From assembly GCF_001279725.1 (NCBI RefSeq), contig NZ_LGDE01000079.1:61715-125714 (forward strand): a DNA stretch of 64,000 nucleotides. The letters run 5' to 3'. The notes under the pieces were generated by a model. It had not been told where the DNA came from, did no database searches, and saw only the letters and a program-made list of their open reading frames with translations. Shown here piece by piece: positions 45,511 through 55,005 of the stretch; position 1 is the first letter of the stretch; each line of letters opens with the position of its first letter. Position numbers and translations under genes: made by a program. Source of the DNA: Streptomyces sp. WM4235. Lineage in GTDB: Bacteria > Actinomycetota > Actinomycetes > Streptomycetales > Streptomycetaceae.

Positions 45511-46199
45511 TGACCGTCCTGAACAACCCGGTCGGACCGATCAAGGTGATGATCGCCGACGACCAGATGATGGTCCGCCAAGGCTTCACGGTGCTCCTCA
45601 ACGCCCAGCCCGACATAGAGGTCGTGGGGCAGGCGGTGGACGGGGCGGAGGCGGTGGCGAAGGTCTCCGAGCTGGGCCCGGACGTGGTGCTCATGGACAT
45701 CCGGATGCCCGGCATGGGTGGCATCGAGGCCACCTCGATCATCACCGGTGATCCGGCCGCCACGGTGAAGGTGCTGGTGCTGACCACCTTCGACCTCGAC
45801 GAGTACGTGTACGAGGCGCTGCGCGCCGGGGCCTCCGGATTCCTCCTCAAGGACGCGTCCGCCGATCAGCTCGCGGAGGCCGTGCGGGTCGTGGCGGCAG
45901 GCGAGGCCCTGCTGTCGCCGAACATCACGAAGCGGCTGATCACGGAGTTCTCGCGGATGGGCGCACCGCGGGGCCCCTCGCGGGCGCGGATCGACGAGCT
46001 GACGGAGCGGGAGACGGAGGTCCTGTCGTTGATCGCGCAGGGCCTGTCCAACGCGGAGATCGCGGGGCACCTGGTGCTGGCCGAGCAGACGGTGAAGACG
46101 CACGTGAGCCGGATCCTGGTGAAGCTGGGCCTGCGGGACCGGACCCAGGCGGCGGTGTTCGCGTACGAGACGGGCCTGATCCGCCCGACGGGCTACTGA
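45510..46199 (+). CDS. NarL/LuxR-family response regulator
   Basis: The 229-residue product has a receiver domain (VMIADDQMMVRQGFTVLL, phosphoacceptor Asp in LMDIRMPGM, LVLTTFDLDEYVYEAL) and a C-terminal LuxR helix-turn-helix (LTERETEVLSLIAQGLSN, TVKTHVSRILVKLGL). It partners the upstream kinase. It closely resembles the regulator at 47613, which points to duplication of the pair. Confidence 0.95.
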   Translation: MTVLNNPVGPIKVMIADDQMMVRQGFTVLLNAQPDIEVVGQAVDGAEAVAKVSELGPDVVLMDIRMPGMGGIEATSIITGDPAATVKVLVLTTFDLDEYVYEALRAGASGFLLKDASADQLAEAVRVVAAGEALLSPNITKRLITEFSRMGAPRGPSRARIDELTERETEVLSLIAQGLSNAEIAGHLVLAEQTVKTHVSRILVKLGLRDRTQAAVFAYETGLIRPTGY

Positions 46200-46287
46200 C
46201 ATGTCGGCGTAGTACTTGAGGGGGACCTTGGGATATCCCCTTCAGCGGCGACGCGGGCGGGGGGTGCACGGACCTACGGTTCTGTAT

Positions 46288-47616
46288 GTGACCGAGACGA
46301 CCACCCGGGGAACAACCCGGACACCGGAATTCAGGATGGTTTCGGGTCTGCTCCAGACCCTGCGCCATGACCTCATCACCGATGCCTTCGCGTTCCGGCC
46401 GTTGCCGGCGAAGACGACCGAGGGGTGGTTCGTCCGCCGGCTTCCGGCGTCGATACGCCAGTACAACGGGTGGATCCGCCACGTACGGGTGGGTGCGCTG
46501 GCCCTCTTCATCGTGTTCTTCACGTCCGTGACCCAGCACACCTATCTCGGTTCGGCGGGCCGGCTGACCAGTGGTGTCCTTGCGGCGGTGCCGGTGCTGA
46601 TGACGCTGGTCCGCCCGATTGCGGCGTGGTGGGCGGCGGTAGCGATGACCCTGGTGCTCGCCGTGGTGGGCGGGTCCTCGATGACGTGGCCCTGGACCCC
46701 GGGCAGTTTCCTGGCGTACATCGCGGTCATGGTCCTGGTGACCTTCCGGCGGGGGCCGCGGGTTGCGGCCTGGATGTGGGCGCTCACGGTGGCCCTCAGC
46801 ATGGCGGTCGAGGTGCTGTTCGCGGGCCGGTACGGCATGAACTCGATGAACATGATCGTCGCCTCGGCTTTCGCCCTGCTCGTCGCGAGCAGCATCCAGA
46901 TACGCCGGCACGCCAAGGCGGAGGTCTCGGCGCAGCAGGAGGTCACGGCGGTGGAGCGGGACCGGCGGACGCTGCTGGAGGAGCGGACGACGATCGCGCG
47001 GGAGCTTCATGACGTGGTCGCGCACCACATGTCGGTGGTGGCGATCCAGGCGGAGGCGGCCCCGTACCGGGTGAAGAATCCGCCGCCGGAGCTGGAGGCG
47101 GCTTTCGTCACCATCCGGGAGAACGCCGTGGCGGCGCTGACGGAGCTGCGCCGGGTGCTGGGGGTGGTGCGGTCCGCGGACTACGAGGCACCCGATGCCC
47201 CGCAGCCGACACTGGCCATGCTCGACGGGCTCCTGGCCAATGTGCGGGACGCGGGGCTCACCGTGGAGAAGACGGTCACCGGTGCGGTGCGGGAGTTGCC
47301 ACAGGGTGTGGAGTTGTCGGCGTACCGGATCATCCAGGAGGCCCTGAGCAACACCCTGCGGCACGCTCCGGGGGCGGTGGCCGGGGTCGAGGTGTCGTAT
47401 GTGTTGGGCGGGCTGGGGATACGGGTCGTCAATGGCCCGGGGACCACGGATGTGCCCCCGTCGCCGGGGGCCGGGCACGGCATCACCGGTATGCGGGAGC
47501 GGGTGGCGATGTTGGAGGGGGAGATGACGGCACAGGAGACGACGGCGGGTGGGTTCGAGGTGGCGGTGTTCATACCGGTGCGCAGCCGTCCCGAGTCGGA
47601 AGCGGCGTCGGCATGA
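46288..47616 (+). CDS. Two-component sensor histidine kinase, paralogue
   Basis: The 442-residue product has about five transmembrane segments (RVGALALFIVFFTSV and VPVLMTLVRPIAAWWAAVAM among them), then HisKA_3 (TIARELHDVVAHHMSVVAIQ) and HATPase (RIIQEALSNTLRHAPG, GHGITGMRERVAML). I chose GTG 46288 (VTETTTRG); the frame runs further upstream but has no better site. The phosphoacceptor region is nearly identical to the kinase at 44170. The stop overlaps the regulator start by 4 bases. Confidence 0.92.
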   Translation: MTETTTRGTTRTPEFRMVSGLLQTLRHDLITDAFAFRPLPAKTTEGWFVRRLPASIRQYNGWIRHVRVGALALFIVFFTSVTQHTYLGSAGRLTSGVLAAVPVLMTLVRPIAAWWAAVAMTLVLAVVGGSSMTWPWTPGSFLAYIAVMVLVTFRRGPRVAAWMWALTVALSMAVEVLFAGRYGMNSMNMIVASAFALLVASSIQIRRHAKAEVSAQQEVTAVERDRRTLLEERTTIARELHDVVAHHMSVVAIQAEAAPYRVKNPPPELEAAFVTIRENAVAALTELRRVLGVVRSADYEAPDAPQPTLAMLDGLLANVRDAGLTVEKTVTGAVRELPQGVELSAYRIIQEALSNTLRHAPGAVAGVEVSYVLGGLGIRVVNGPGTTDVPPSPGAGHGITGMRERVAMLEGEMTAQETTAGGFEVAVFIPVRSRPESEAASA

Positions 47617-48272
47617 CGATCAGGGTCTTGATCGTCGACGACCAGATGATGGTCAGGGAGGGTTTCTCCGTCCTGCTGAACGCGATGGAGGGCATCGAGG
47701 TGGTCGGGGAGGCCGTGGACGGCCGCCAGGCCATCGCCCAGGTGGCGGCTCTGCGGCCGGACGTGGTGCTGATGGACATCCGGATGCCGGAGATGAACGG
47801 GTTGGAGGCGACCCGGCGGATCGTGGCCGCCGACACGGACGCGAAGGTGCTGGTTCTGACGACCTTCGACCTCGACGAGTACGTGTACCAGGCCCTGCGG
47901 GCTGGGGCGTCCGGATTCCTGCTGAAGGACGCCTCGGCTCGTCAACTGGCCGAGGGAGTAAGGGTGGTGGCGGCCGGCGAGGCGTTGCTGGCACCTTCGG
48001 TGACCAAGCGGCTGATCGTGGAGTTCTCGAAACTCGCGGAGTCCCCCCGCCTCTCGGATCCGGCGGGGGTCGCGCAGCTGACGGAGCGGGAGACGGAGGT
48101 CCTGATACTGATCGCGCAGGGACTGACGAATGCCGAGATCGCGGACCGGCTGGTCGTCGCGGAGTCCACGATCAAGACCCATGTGAGCCGGATCCTGGTG
48201 AAGTTGGGCCTGCGGGACCGGACGCAGGCGGCGGTGTTCGCGTACGAGACACGACTGGTCACGCCGGCGTAG
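47613..48272 (+). CDS. NarL/LuxR-family response regulator, paralogue
   Basis: The 219-residue product has the receiver domain with LIVDDQMMVREGFSVLL, Asp in LMDIRMPEM and VLTTFDLDEYVYQAL, plus LuxR helix-turn-helix LTERETEVLILIAQGLTN and TIKTHVSRILVKLGL. It is coupled by overlap to the kinase at 46288. The strong likeness to the regulator at 45510 raises the question of cross-talk between the two pairs. Confidence 0.95.
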   Translation: MTIRVLIVDDQMMVREGFSVLLNAMEGIEVVGEAVDGRQAIAQVAALRPDVVLMDIRMPEMNGLEATRRIVAADTDAKVLVLTTFDLDEYVYQALRAGASGFLLKDASARQLAEGVRVVAAGEALLAPSVTKRLIVEFSKLAESPRLSDPAGVAQLTERETEVLILIAQGLTNAEIADRLVVAESTIKTHVSRILVKLGLRDRTQAAVFAYETRLVTPA

Positions 48273-48317
48273 GTCCGCTCGTCGGCCGACGGGGGTGTCG
48301 CGGCCGGTCGCAGGTAG

Positions 48318-48547
48318 CGGGGCCTCTTCGGGGAGCGGTCTCGGGGGCCCAGGAGGCGATCTCGGGGGGCGATCTCGGGGGGCCGTTTCGGGGGCCCAGG
48401 GGCCGGTCTCGGGGCGCCGTTTCGGTGGCCGCTTCGGGCGCCGTCTCGGGGGCGGCGTCGGGCGCCGCCTCGGTGGCCGTTTCGGTGGCCGTTTCGGTGG
48501 TCGGTCGGGCGTCGTTTCGGAGGGCGCTTCGGGGGCCGTTTCGGGGG
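48318..48547. repeat. Degenerate 12-bp-type repeats in an intergenic gap
   Basis: A 336-base gap (48273-48608) before the P450 gene holds many copies of GGCCGTTTCGG-like units, some exact (CGGTGGCCGTTTCGGTGG region near 48470-48500). It is not a CRISPR array, as there are no unique spacers. On the minus strand it would encode a Pro/Arg/Thr-rich run, but no start or ribosome-binding site supports a gene. Confidence 0.65.
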
Positions 48548-48608
48548 ATTTCCCGGAAGTGATCCAAAACTCCCGTCGGGAGGGGCGGCCCGCCCCTAGG
48601 GTGCGGGA

Positions 48609-49811
48609 ATGGGCTTTGATCCGTGGGATGCCGCCTTCGTCGCCGATCCGTACCCCGCCTACCGGGAGCTGCGGGAGCAGGGGCGCGCGGTGTGGTCGGA
48701 AGCGACCGGACAGTGGCTGGTGTCGCATTACGCCGATGTGAGCGCGCTACTGCGGGACAGGCGGTTGGGGCGGACGTATCTGCACCGTTTCTCGCACGAG
48801 GAGTTCGGGCGGCAGGCGCCGCCGCCGGAGCACGAGCCGTTCCACATCCTGAACGGCAACGGGCTGTTGGACCTGGAGGATCCCGCGCACGCGCGGGTGC
48901 GCCGACTGGTGGCGAAGGCGTTCACCCCGCGCACCGTGGAGCGGCTCGCGCCGGCGGTGGAACGACTGGCCGGCGAGTTGGCGGGCGGCCTGCTGGCCGA
49001 CGGGGGCGGGGACTTGCTGACGTCGGTCGCCGAGCCGCTGCCGGTCGCGGTGATCGCGGAGCTGTTGGGGATCCCGGAAGCGGACAGGAAGCTGCTGCGG
49101 CCCTGGTCGTCGGACATCTGCGGAATGTTCGAGTTGCGGCCTGACGAGGCGACGGCCCGACGGGCCGTCACGGCGAGTGTGGAGTTCGGGGATTACCTGC
49201 GGGCGCTGATCGGTGAGCGGCGCAAGCGGCCCGGTCAGGATTTGATCTCCGGGCTGATCGCCGCTCACGATGAGGGCGGCCGACTCAGCGAGCAGGAGAT
49301 GGTCTCCACCTGCGTACTTCTGCTGAACGCGGGACACGAGGCGACCGTCAACACGACCGTCAACGGGTGGTGGGCGCTGTTCCGTCATCCCGACCGGCTC
49401 ACGGACCTTCGGGCGCATCCCGAAAAGTTGTCCACAGCTGTGGATGAACTCATGCGATTCGATACACCCCTACAAATGTTCGAACGCTGGGTGCTCGACG
49501 AGATCCGGGTCGGGGACACCGTCATCCCGCGCGGAGCCGAGGTGGCGCTGCTCTTCGGGTCGGCGAATCGGGACCCCGCGCGCTTCGAGGACCCCGACAC
49601 CCTGGACCTCGCACGGACCGACAATCCCCACCTGACCTTCGGGGCGGGGATCCACTACTGCCTGGGGGCGCCGCTGGCCCGGCTGGAGCTGTCGGCCTCG
49701 TTCGGAGCGCTGTTGGCGGAGACGATGCCGCCACTGCGGCTCGTCCGCGAGCCGCAGTGGCGGGAGGGGTATGTCATCAGGGGGCTAAGGGAGTTGGTTG
49801 TGGAGTTCTGA
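48609..49811 (+). CDS. Cytochrome P450
   Basis: The 400-residue product has the I-helix LLLNAGHEATVN near residue 243, the K-helix ELMR pattern, and the heme-binding loop FGAGIHYCLGAPLARLE with the Cys ligand near residue 350. Length fits soluble bacterial P450s, which are served by ferredoxins. No ferredoxin gene is adjacent. The substrate is unknown; the gene lies where I recall a CYP107-type P450 in streptomycetes, but I cannot assign a subfamily from motifs alone. The gap upstream contains the repeat tract. Confidence 0.93.
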   Translation: MGFDPWDAAFVADPYPAYRELREQGRAVWSEATGQWLVSHYADVSALLRDRRLGRTYLHRFSHEEFGRQAPPPEHEPFHILNGNGLLDLEDPAHARVRRLVAKAFTPRTVERLAPAVERLAGELAGGLLADGGGDLLTSVAEPLPVAVIAELLGIPEADRKLLRPWSSDICGMFELRPDEATARRAVTASVEFGDYLRALIGERRKRPGQDLISGLIAAHDEGGRLSEQEMVSTCVLLLNAGHEATVNTTVNGWWALFRHPDRLTDLRAHPEKLSTAVDELMRFDTPLQMFERWVLDEIRVGDTVIPRGAEVALLFGSANRDPARFEDPDTLDLARTDNPHLTFGAGIHYCLGAPLARLELSASFGALLAETMPPLRLVREPQWREGYVIRGLRELVVEF

Positions 49812-49856
49812 CCCGATCTCCCCGCGCCGCGTCGTTCCTCCACCTCCGTGGGGCCC

Positions 49857-51602
49857 TCACGTCGTCATGTCCCGGCGGCGCAGTGCGGTCAGGCCGACGG
49901 CCGCCAGGGCCGCCGCCAGGGCGGCGAGGGTGAGGAGCGGCGCCCAGGCGATCGGCTCCGGGCCGGGGAGTTTCGGCAGGTGGGCGAAGGGCGAGAGGTT
50001 CATGACGGCCTGCGGGAGGTTCAGCGCCGGCCCGACCCAGCCCAGCGCCAGCGCCGTTCCGGCCACCGCCCAGGCGGCGACCGCGTACCGGGGGACGGCG
50101 CCGTGCAGCAGGACGGCGAGCGAGCCGATCACCCAGACGGCCGGCAACTGTGCCACGCAGGCGCCCACCGCCCCGACGATGTCCGAGCCGTGCCCGATGC
50201 CCAGACCCAGCCCGCCGAGCAGCAGGATCAGGGTCGAGCCGCCGAAGGCGACGGCGAGGTGGCCGGCGGCCCAGCGCAGCCTGCCGACGGCGTTCGCCAG
50301 CAGCGGTTCGGCCCGTTGCCCCGACTCCTCACCGGTCAGCCGCAGCACCGCCGAGACGATGTGGAGGGCGGCGACCATGCCGAGCATCCCGGCCATCGTC
50401 GCGAGGAACGCGTCGGTGAGGGCGCCCGTACCGCCCATCCGCTCGATGATCTCGCGGGTCTTGGCGTTGTCCCCGACGAGTTCGACCGCACCGTCCGCCA
50501 TCCCCCCGAAGACCAGGCCCACCACCAGGAACCCGAGGCTCCATCCGGCCAGGGCGCCGCGTTGGAGCCGCCAGGCCAGCGCCCCGGCGCTGCCGATCCC
50601 GCCTTCCGCCGGACCCGGCCGGGCCGGCAGGAAGCTCATGCCGAGGTCCCGGCGGTCGGCGAGCGCGTACGCCACCGCGATCTGCGCGCCCGTGGCAGCG
50701 ACGAACAGGGCGAGCACCCACCAGCGTTCGACGGCGAAGGCCCGTACCAGTTCCAGCCAGCCCAGCGGTGATGCCCAGGTCAGGGCCGACGAGCCGTCGG
50801 CGGTTCCCGCGTCGCCGGCCGCGCGCAGCACGAAGGCGGCGCCGATCAGGGCGCCCGTGAGTCCCTTCGCGAGCCGCGCGCTCTCGGTGAGTTGGGCGGC
50901 GACGGCGGCCGACGCCGCGAAGAGCATCCCCGTCGCGCCGAGTGCGAGTCCGAGGGCGAGGGCACCGCCCGTCCCGCGCCCGGCGAGGCCGACGGTGACG
51001 AGCAGGACGACGAGTCCGTTGGCCACGAGGGCGGCGAGCAGGGCCGCCGTGAGCGGGGCCCGGCGCCCGACCATGGCGGCGGACAGAAGTTCCTGACGCC
51101 CCGTCTCCTCTTCCTCACGGGTGTGGCGCACCACGACGACCAGGCTCATGACCCCGGCGAGCAGTCCGGCGAAGACCCCGCCCTTCCAGGCGGTCAGGGC
51201 GCCGACCGAGTCGCCGAAGACGGGCCCGTACAGGGCGCGGAGCGAGGCGTTGCCGTTCATGGTGACGAGCAGGTCGGCCCGTTCGGCGGCCGTCGCGTAC
51301 ACCGAGTCGAGCGAGGCGGGCATGCTCAGCACCATCAGCGCGACGACCGTGATCCAGACGGGCATCAGCACCCGGTCGCGGCGCAGGGCGAGGCGCAGGA
51401 GGCCGCCCGTCCCGGTGAATCGGCCCTTCGGCACGACACGCCCGCCCCTCACGCGTCCGCCCCTCACGCGACCACCCGTCATGCGACCGCCCCTCACACG
51501 CCCGCCCGTCACGCGGCCACCGGTCACCCGGCCATCCGCCCCACGGCCCGTCGCCCGATCCGCCCCTCGGCCCGTCGCCTGTCCCGTCGTCTGGTTCGTC
51601 AT
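49857..51602 (-). CDS. ABC transporter permease (exporter) with N-terminal repeats
   Basis: The 581-residue membrane protein has about 12 hydrophobic segments and resembles permeases of the streptomycete drug or polyketide exporter type (two halves in one chain). The N-terminal 55 residues are a run of [14 protein letters not shown] pentapeptides, absent in typical members, encoded by a 15-base DNA repeat. The ATG overlaps the ATPase stop by 4 bases, so the two form one operon. The exported substrate is unknown. Confidence 0.85.
   Translation of the reverse strand: MTNQTTGQATGRGADRATGRGADGRVTGGRVTGGRVRGGRMTGGRVRGGRVRGGRVVPKGRFTGTGGLLRLALRRDRVLMPVWITVVALMVLSMPASLDSVYATAAERADLLVTMNGNASLRALYGPVFGDSVGALTAWKGGVFAGLLAGVMSLVVVVRHTREEEETGRQELLSAAMVGRRAPLTAALLAALVANGLVVLLVTVGLAGRGTGGALALGLALGATGMLFAASAAVAAQLTESARLAKGLTGALIGAAFVLRAAGDAGTADGSSALTWASPLGWLELVRAFAVERWWVLALFVAATGAQIAVAYALADRRDLGMSFLPARPGPAEGGIGSAGALAWRLQRGALAGWSLGFLVVGLVFGGMADGAVELVGDNAKTREIIERMGGTGALTDAFLATMAGMLGMVAALHIVSAVLRLTGEESGQRAEPLLANAVGRLRWAAGHLAVAFGGSTLILLLGGLGLGIGHGSDIVGAVGACVAQLPAVWVIGSLAVLLHGAVPRYAVAAWAVAGTALALGWVGPALNLPQAVMNLSPFAHLPKLPGPEPIAWAPLLTLAALAAALAAVGLTALRRRDMTT
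51436..51540. repeat. Seven 15-bp tandem repeats in the permease gene
   Basis: Units of 15 bases with the pattern ACGCGNCCNCCCNTC run in tandem from 51436 to 51540 and encode GGRVR-like pentapeptides at the N-terminus of the permease. Three or four units are near identical. Confidence 0.75.
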
Positions 51603-52525
51603 GACCGTGCGCCCGCCTTGACGTCGTCGCCGTAGCGCTTGACGTCGTCGCTGTAGTGGCGGAGGAACAGTTCTTCGAGCGTCGGGGGTGTCGCGGTCAG
51701 CGACCTCACCCCGGACGCGGTGAGGGAGCGCAGTACGGCGTCCAAGGTGTCCGTGTCCGCCTGCAATCGGATGGCGAGGCCCCGGACCTCCACGTCGTGC
51801 ACGCCCGGCAGGTCCGCGATGCCGTTCGGCGGTGCGGCCAGTTCGGCGCTGATGGACGTACGCGTGAGGTGCCGGAGTTCGGCCAGGGTGCCGGTCTCGA
51901 CCGTCCGGCCTTTGCGGATGATGCTGACCCGGTCACAGAGGGCCTCGACCTCGCTGAGGAGGTGTGAGCTCAGCAGGATGGTGCGCCCGGCGGCGCGAGC
52001 CTCGGTGACACAGCTCTGGAAGACCTCCTCCATGACGGGGTCGAGGCCGGATGTGGGCTCGTCGAGGATGAACAGTTCGGCGTCGGACGCGAAGGCGGCG
52101 ACGAGGGCGACCTTCTGCCGGTTGCCCTTGGAGTACGTACGACCCTTCTTGGTCGGGTCGAGTTCGAAGCGGTCGATCAGTTCGGCGCGGCGGGCGTGGT
52201 CGAGGCCGCCCCGGAGCCGGCCGTGGAGGTCGATGACCTCGCCGCCGGAGAGGTTGCGCCACAGGGTGACGTCGCCGGGGACGTAGGCGACGCGGCGGTG
52301 GAGCGCGACGGCGTCGGCCCACGGGTCGCCGCCGAGCAGCGTCGCGGTGCCGGAGTCGGCCCGCAGCATGCCCAGCAGGACCCGGATGGTGGTGGACTTG
52401 CCGGCGCCGTTGGGGCCGAGGAAGCCGTGTACCTCGCCGGCGGTGACGTCGAGGTCGAGTCCGTCCAGTGCGTGGGTGCGGCCGAACGCCTTGTGGAGTC
52501 CGGCGACGCTGATTGCCTTCGTCAT
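51599..52525 (-). CDS. ABC transporter ATP-binding protein
   Basis: The 308-residue ATPase has Walker [11 protein letters not shown] near residue 38, signature-like [15 protein letters not shown] near 130 and Walker [13 protein letters not shown] near 150. The ABC signature reads SKGNRQ rather than LSGGQ, as is normal in this exporter subfamily. It is coupled by overlap to the permease. The gene lies opposite a MarR regulator with a shared 72-base control region. Confidence 0.93.
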   Translation of the reverse strand: MTKAISVAGLHKAFGRTHALDGLDLDVTAGEVHGFLGPNGAGKSTTIRVLLGMLRADSGTATLLGGDPWADAVALHRRVAYVPGDVTLWRNLSGGEVIDLHGRLRGGLDHARRAELIDRFELDPTKKGRTYSKGNRQKVALVAAFASDAELFILDEPTSGLDPVMEEVFQSCVTEARAAGRTILLSSHLLSEVEALCDRVSIIRKGRTVETGTLAELRHLTRTSISAELAAPPNGIADLPGVHDVEVRGLAIRLQADTDTLDAVLRSLTASGVRSLTATPPTLEELFLRHYSDDVKRYGDDVKAGARS

Positions 52526-52540
52526 GCTTCCGAACGTACG

Positions 52541-52566
52541 CTACTTTCACAAAATTGTGAAGATAG
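52541..52566. promoter_or_regulatory. Palindromic operator between MarR and ABC genes
   Basis: TTCACAAAATTGTGAA (52546-52561) is a perfect 16-bp palindrome, extended by CTA and TAG at equal distance on both sides to a 26-base imperfect repeat. It sits between the starts of the divergent ABC ATPase (52525) and MarR (52598) genes, ideal for a MarR dimer to repress both. The surrounding AT-richness is unusual for this genome. Confidence 0.75.
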
Positions 52567-52597
52567 CGAATCGCGTAAAGTCGGAAGGGTGGCGGAC

Positions 52598-53080
52598 ATG
52601 AGCGTGCAACGGGACGAGGAAGCGGTATCCCGCTTCGTGGAGCGGTTCGCCGCGCAACTGACCGAGGCGGGTATGCAGCGCATGGCGTCCCGCGTCTTCG
52701 CGCAGTTGCTGGCGAGCGACGGCGGGGCGATGACCTCGGCGGAACTCGGAGAGGCCCTCCAGATCAGCCCGGCGGCGGTATCCGGCGCGGTCTCGTACCT
52801 GACCCAGGTCAACATGGTCAGCCGGGAGCGCGAACCGGGCTCCCGGCGCGACCGGTACGTCCTGCACAACGAGCTCTGGTACGAGACCTTCACCCGTCGG
52901 GACCAGGCGTTGACCCTGTTCGAGAAGACCCTCCGGGAGGGCGCGGTTGGCCTGGGCGCGGGCTCCCCGGCGGGGGCTCGGGTCGCCGAGACGGCGGCGT
53001 TCTTCGAGTTCCTCCAGCACGAAATGCACGGACTGATGGACCGCTGGCGCGACCACCGGGCGACGCTCGACCTGCCGTAG
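52598..53080 (+). CDS. MarR-family transcriptional regulator (ABC exporter control)
   Basis: The 160-residue product has the winged helix with SAELGEALQISPAAVSGAVSYL, REREPGSRRDRYVLH and a helical C-terminus (ETAAFFEFLQHEMHGLMD). ATG 52598 follows GGAAGG; an in-frame GTG at 52589 is less likely. It is divergent from the ABC genes and probably represses them and itself through the palindrome at 52541-52566. Confidence 0.9.
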   Translation: MSVQRDEEAVSRFVERFAAQLTEAGMQRMASRVFAQLLASDGGAMTSAELGEALQISPAAVSGAVSYLTQVNMVSREREPGSRRDRYVLHNELWYETFTRRDQALTLFEKTLREGAVGLGAGSPAGARVAETAAFFEFLQHEMHGLMDRWRDHRATLDLP

Positions 53081-53272
53081 CGCCCCGAGGTCGCCGTTCG
53101 CGCGGGCGCCCGCAGTGACACGGTGTGATCGATGGCGGACGCTGCGGTGGCGGGGCGCCCGGGGGCTGCCTAGCGTGGGCGCCACCCGCACCCGCCGGCG
53201 CCTCGTGGGTCGGCAGCGGATCCCGGGGATTCACAGCGAGCCCCGGGCGTCGCCGAGAACCGAGAGGAACCC

Positions 53273-53965
53273 ATGGCTGACAAGCCCGCCATCGTCCTGG
53301 TCCACGGCTTCTGGGGCGGCGCCGCCCACTGGGCCAAGGTCATCACCGAACTCGACCGCCGCGGCTTCGACTCCGTGTACGCCGTGGAGAATCCCCTGAC
53401 CGCGCTCGCCGACGACGCGGAGCGCACCCGCAGGATGATCCGGCAGATCTCCGGGCCGGTGGTGCTGGTGGGCCACTCGTACGGAGGCGCGGTGATCACC
53501 GAGGCCGGCGACCTGCCGAACGTGGCTGGCTTGGTCTACGTCGCCGCGTTCGCCCCGGACTCCGGGGAGAGCCCCGGATCGCTCAGCCAGGAGAACCCGC
53601 CCGAGGCGTTCGCGAACATCGCCCCGGACTCGGACGGCTACCTGTGGATCAAGCGGGACAAGTTCCGCGAGAGCTTCGCGCAGGACCTGTCGCCGGAGGA
53701 GGCCCTGGTCATGGCGGTCACCCAGAAGGCACCGATCGCGTCGACCTTCGGGGACGTCGTCTCGTCGCCCGCCTGGCGGGTGAAGCCGTCCTGGTACCAG
53801 GTGTCCACGGCCGACCGCATGATCCACCCGGACAACGAGCGCCGGATGGCCGCCCGCCTGAACGCCCGCAAGACCATCGAGCTGGACGCGAGCCACGCCT
53901 CGTTGGCCTCGCAGCCGGGCCCCGTGTCGGACCTGATCGAAACGGCGGCCCAGGAGGTCGGCTGA
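53273..53965 (+). CDS. Alpha/beta hydrolase
   Basis: The 230-residue product has IVLVHGFWGGAAHW at the oxyanion strand, the nucleophile elbow VLVGHSYGGAVI with Ser near residue 70, and DASHASLAS for the catalytic His. It resembles esterase/EST-type hydrolases that appear as single-gene units in streptomycetes. It starts at ATG 53273 behind GAGAGGAA. No signal peptide, so it is cytoplasmic. Confidence 0.87.
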   Translation: MADKPAIVLVHGFWGGAAHWAKVITELDRRGFDSVYAVENPLTALADDAERTRRMIRQISGPVVLVGHSYGGAVITEAGDLPNVAGLVYVAAFAPDSGESPGSLSQENPPEAFANIAPDSDGYLWIKRDKFRESFAQDLSPEEALVMAVTQKAPIASTFGDVVSSPAWRVKPSWYQVSTADRMIHPDNERRMAARLNARKTIELDASHASLASQPGPVSDLIETAAQEVG

Positions 53966-54069
53966 CCCGCCCCCTCCGCGAGGGCGCCCCTCCGCGGAGG
54001 AGGCCCCGGGTGCCCGCGCCCCTCCCCGCACCCGGGCAGGAACAGCGCACCCGGGAAGGAGCGGCCCGC

Positions 54070-54126
54070 CCGGAGCGAAGCGCCCCGCCCGGAGCGAAGC
54101 GGCTCACCCGGAGCGAAGCGGCTCAC
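54070..54126. repeat. Three 19-bp tandem repeats
   Basis: CCGGAGCGAAGCG-containing units of 19 bases repeat three times (54070-54088, 54089-54107, 54108-54126). The last unit contains the stop codon of the diacylglycerol-kinase-like gene, so slippage here would alter the gene's end. Confidence 0.6.
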
Positions 54127-54944
54127 CTGGGGAGGGTCAGCGCCCACGCTCCCGGACGGAGCGTCCACGTCCGTCGGCGTACGGGGCCGGTGACGCCCGC
54201 GTGGTCGGCCCGGTAGCGGAAGTCCGCGCCGGAGACCGTGACCGCCGTGGCCCGTTGTGTCCGGGTCGGGCTGCCGGTCAGCCGCACCACGACCTCCGCG
54301 GGTCCGCCCGGCTCCCGCGTGATCACCGAGACCTCCTCCACGGGGTGGTCCACGTCGGCCAGGACCACGCCGTCCACCTCCACGCGCAGCCGGTGCACCT
54401 GCCCGGGCGGGGTCTGCGAGGGCGGCAGCAGGAGGCGCAGCAGTGACCGGTACTTCCGTACGGCAGGCGCCGAGGCGCGCGGCGGCGTGATCCGCAGGCC
54501 TCCGAGCACCACCCCGTCGCTGTCGTCCACGAGCAGGTCCCGCGTGCGCACGATGCCGTCGAGGGCCGCGCGCGCGGCCATCACCGCCGACAGCGGGACG
54601 CCCAGGGAGCGGGCGAGTCCGAGGGAGCCGACCGGTCCGACCGGAATCAGTGACAGGGGCTCGCCGCCGAGGTCACGCGAACGGTGCAGCAGGGTCACCG
54701 CGCGTACCAGTGCCCGGTCGTCGCCGACGATCACGGGGCGTCGATGACCTCGGCGGGCCAGCGCCCGCGCGAACTCCTCCGGAGAGTCGGGGAGAGAAAC
54801 TTTCGCGTGCGCCGCGGCACACAACACATCTTTCGCGATCCGCACAGACTCGCCGTCGAGACGGCGGGCGACCGGGTCGACGAGCACCAGCAGGCCGCCT
54901 ACCGGCGCGCCCGCATGGCTCATGGTGGGCTCTGGAGCCGACAC
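54123..54944 (-). CDS. Diacylglycerol-kinase-like protein (degenerate)
   Basis: The 273-residue product shows the layout of the DAGK catalytic family (LLVLVDPVARRLDGES, IPVGPVGSLGLARSLGVPL), but the nucleotide-binding GGDGT motif reads VGDDRAL, so catalysis is doubtful. I chose GTG 54944 behind AGGAAGG. The gene is divergent from purA and may share its control region. A conserved role without kinase activity is possible. Confidence 0.6.
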   Translation of the reverse strand: MSAPEPTMSHAGAPVGGLLVLVDPVARRLDGESVRIAKDVLCAAAHAKVSLPDSPEEFARALARRGHRRPVIVGDDRALVRAVTLLHRSRDLGGEPLSLIPVGPVGSLGLARSLGVPLSAVMAARAALDGIVRTRDLLVDDSDGVVLGGLRITPPRASAPAVRKYRSLLRLLLPPSQTPPGQVHRLRVEVDGVVLADVDHPVEEVSVITREPGGPAEVVVRLTGSPTRTQRATAVTVSGADFRYRADHAGVTGPVRRRTWTLRPGAWALTLPR

Positions 54945-54961
54945 CTCGGTCCTTCCTCGGG

Positions 54962-55005
54962 TAGCATCTTTGTGCAAGAGGCCCTTGCGCTATTGCGCCA
55001 GGGCC
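54962..55005 (+). promoter_or_regulatory. Candidate purA promoter and leader hairpin
   Basis: CCGACA (54938-54943) and TAGCAT (54962-54967) with 18 bases between them form a plausible promoter. A strong hairpin, GGCCCTTGCGC and GCGCCAGGGCC around TATT (54980-55005), would lie at the very start of a 130-base leader. Because the flanking genes are divergent, a terminator here would be unexpected, so the hairpin may regulate purA. Confidence 0.4.

Noticed and set aside
46201..46287. GGGATATCCC palindrome as a regulator site
   Set aside because: It is a short palindrome without a clear promoter context; there is too little evidence to call it.
48318..48547. CRISPR-like repeat tract
   Set aside because: Repeats are short, degenerate and adjacent with no unique spacers, and no cas genes are near.
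53989..54000. CCTCCGCGGAGG as a terminator of the 53273 hydrolase gene
   Set aside because: The stem has no room for a loop and no U-tract, so it was not listed as a terminator.
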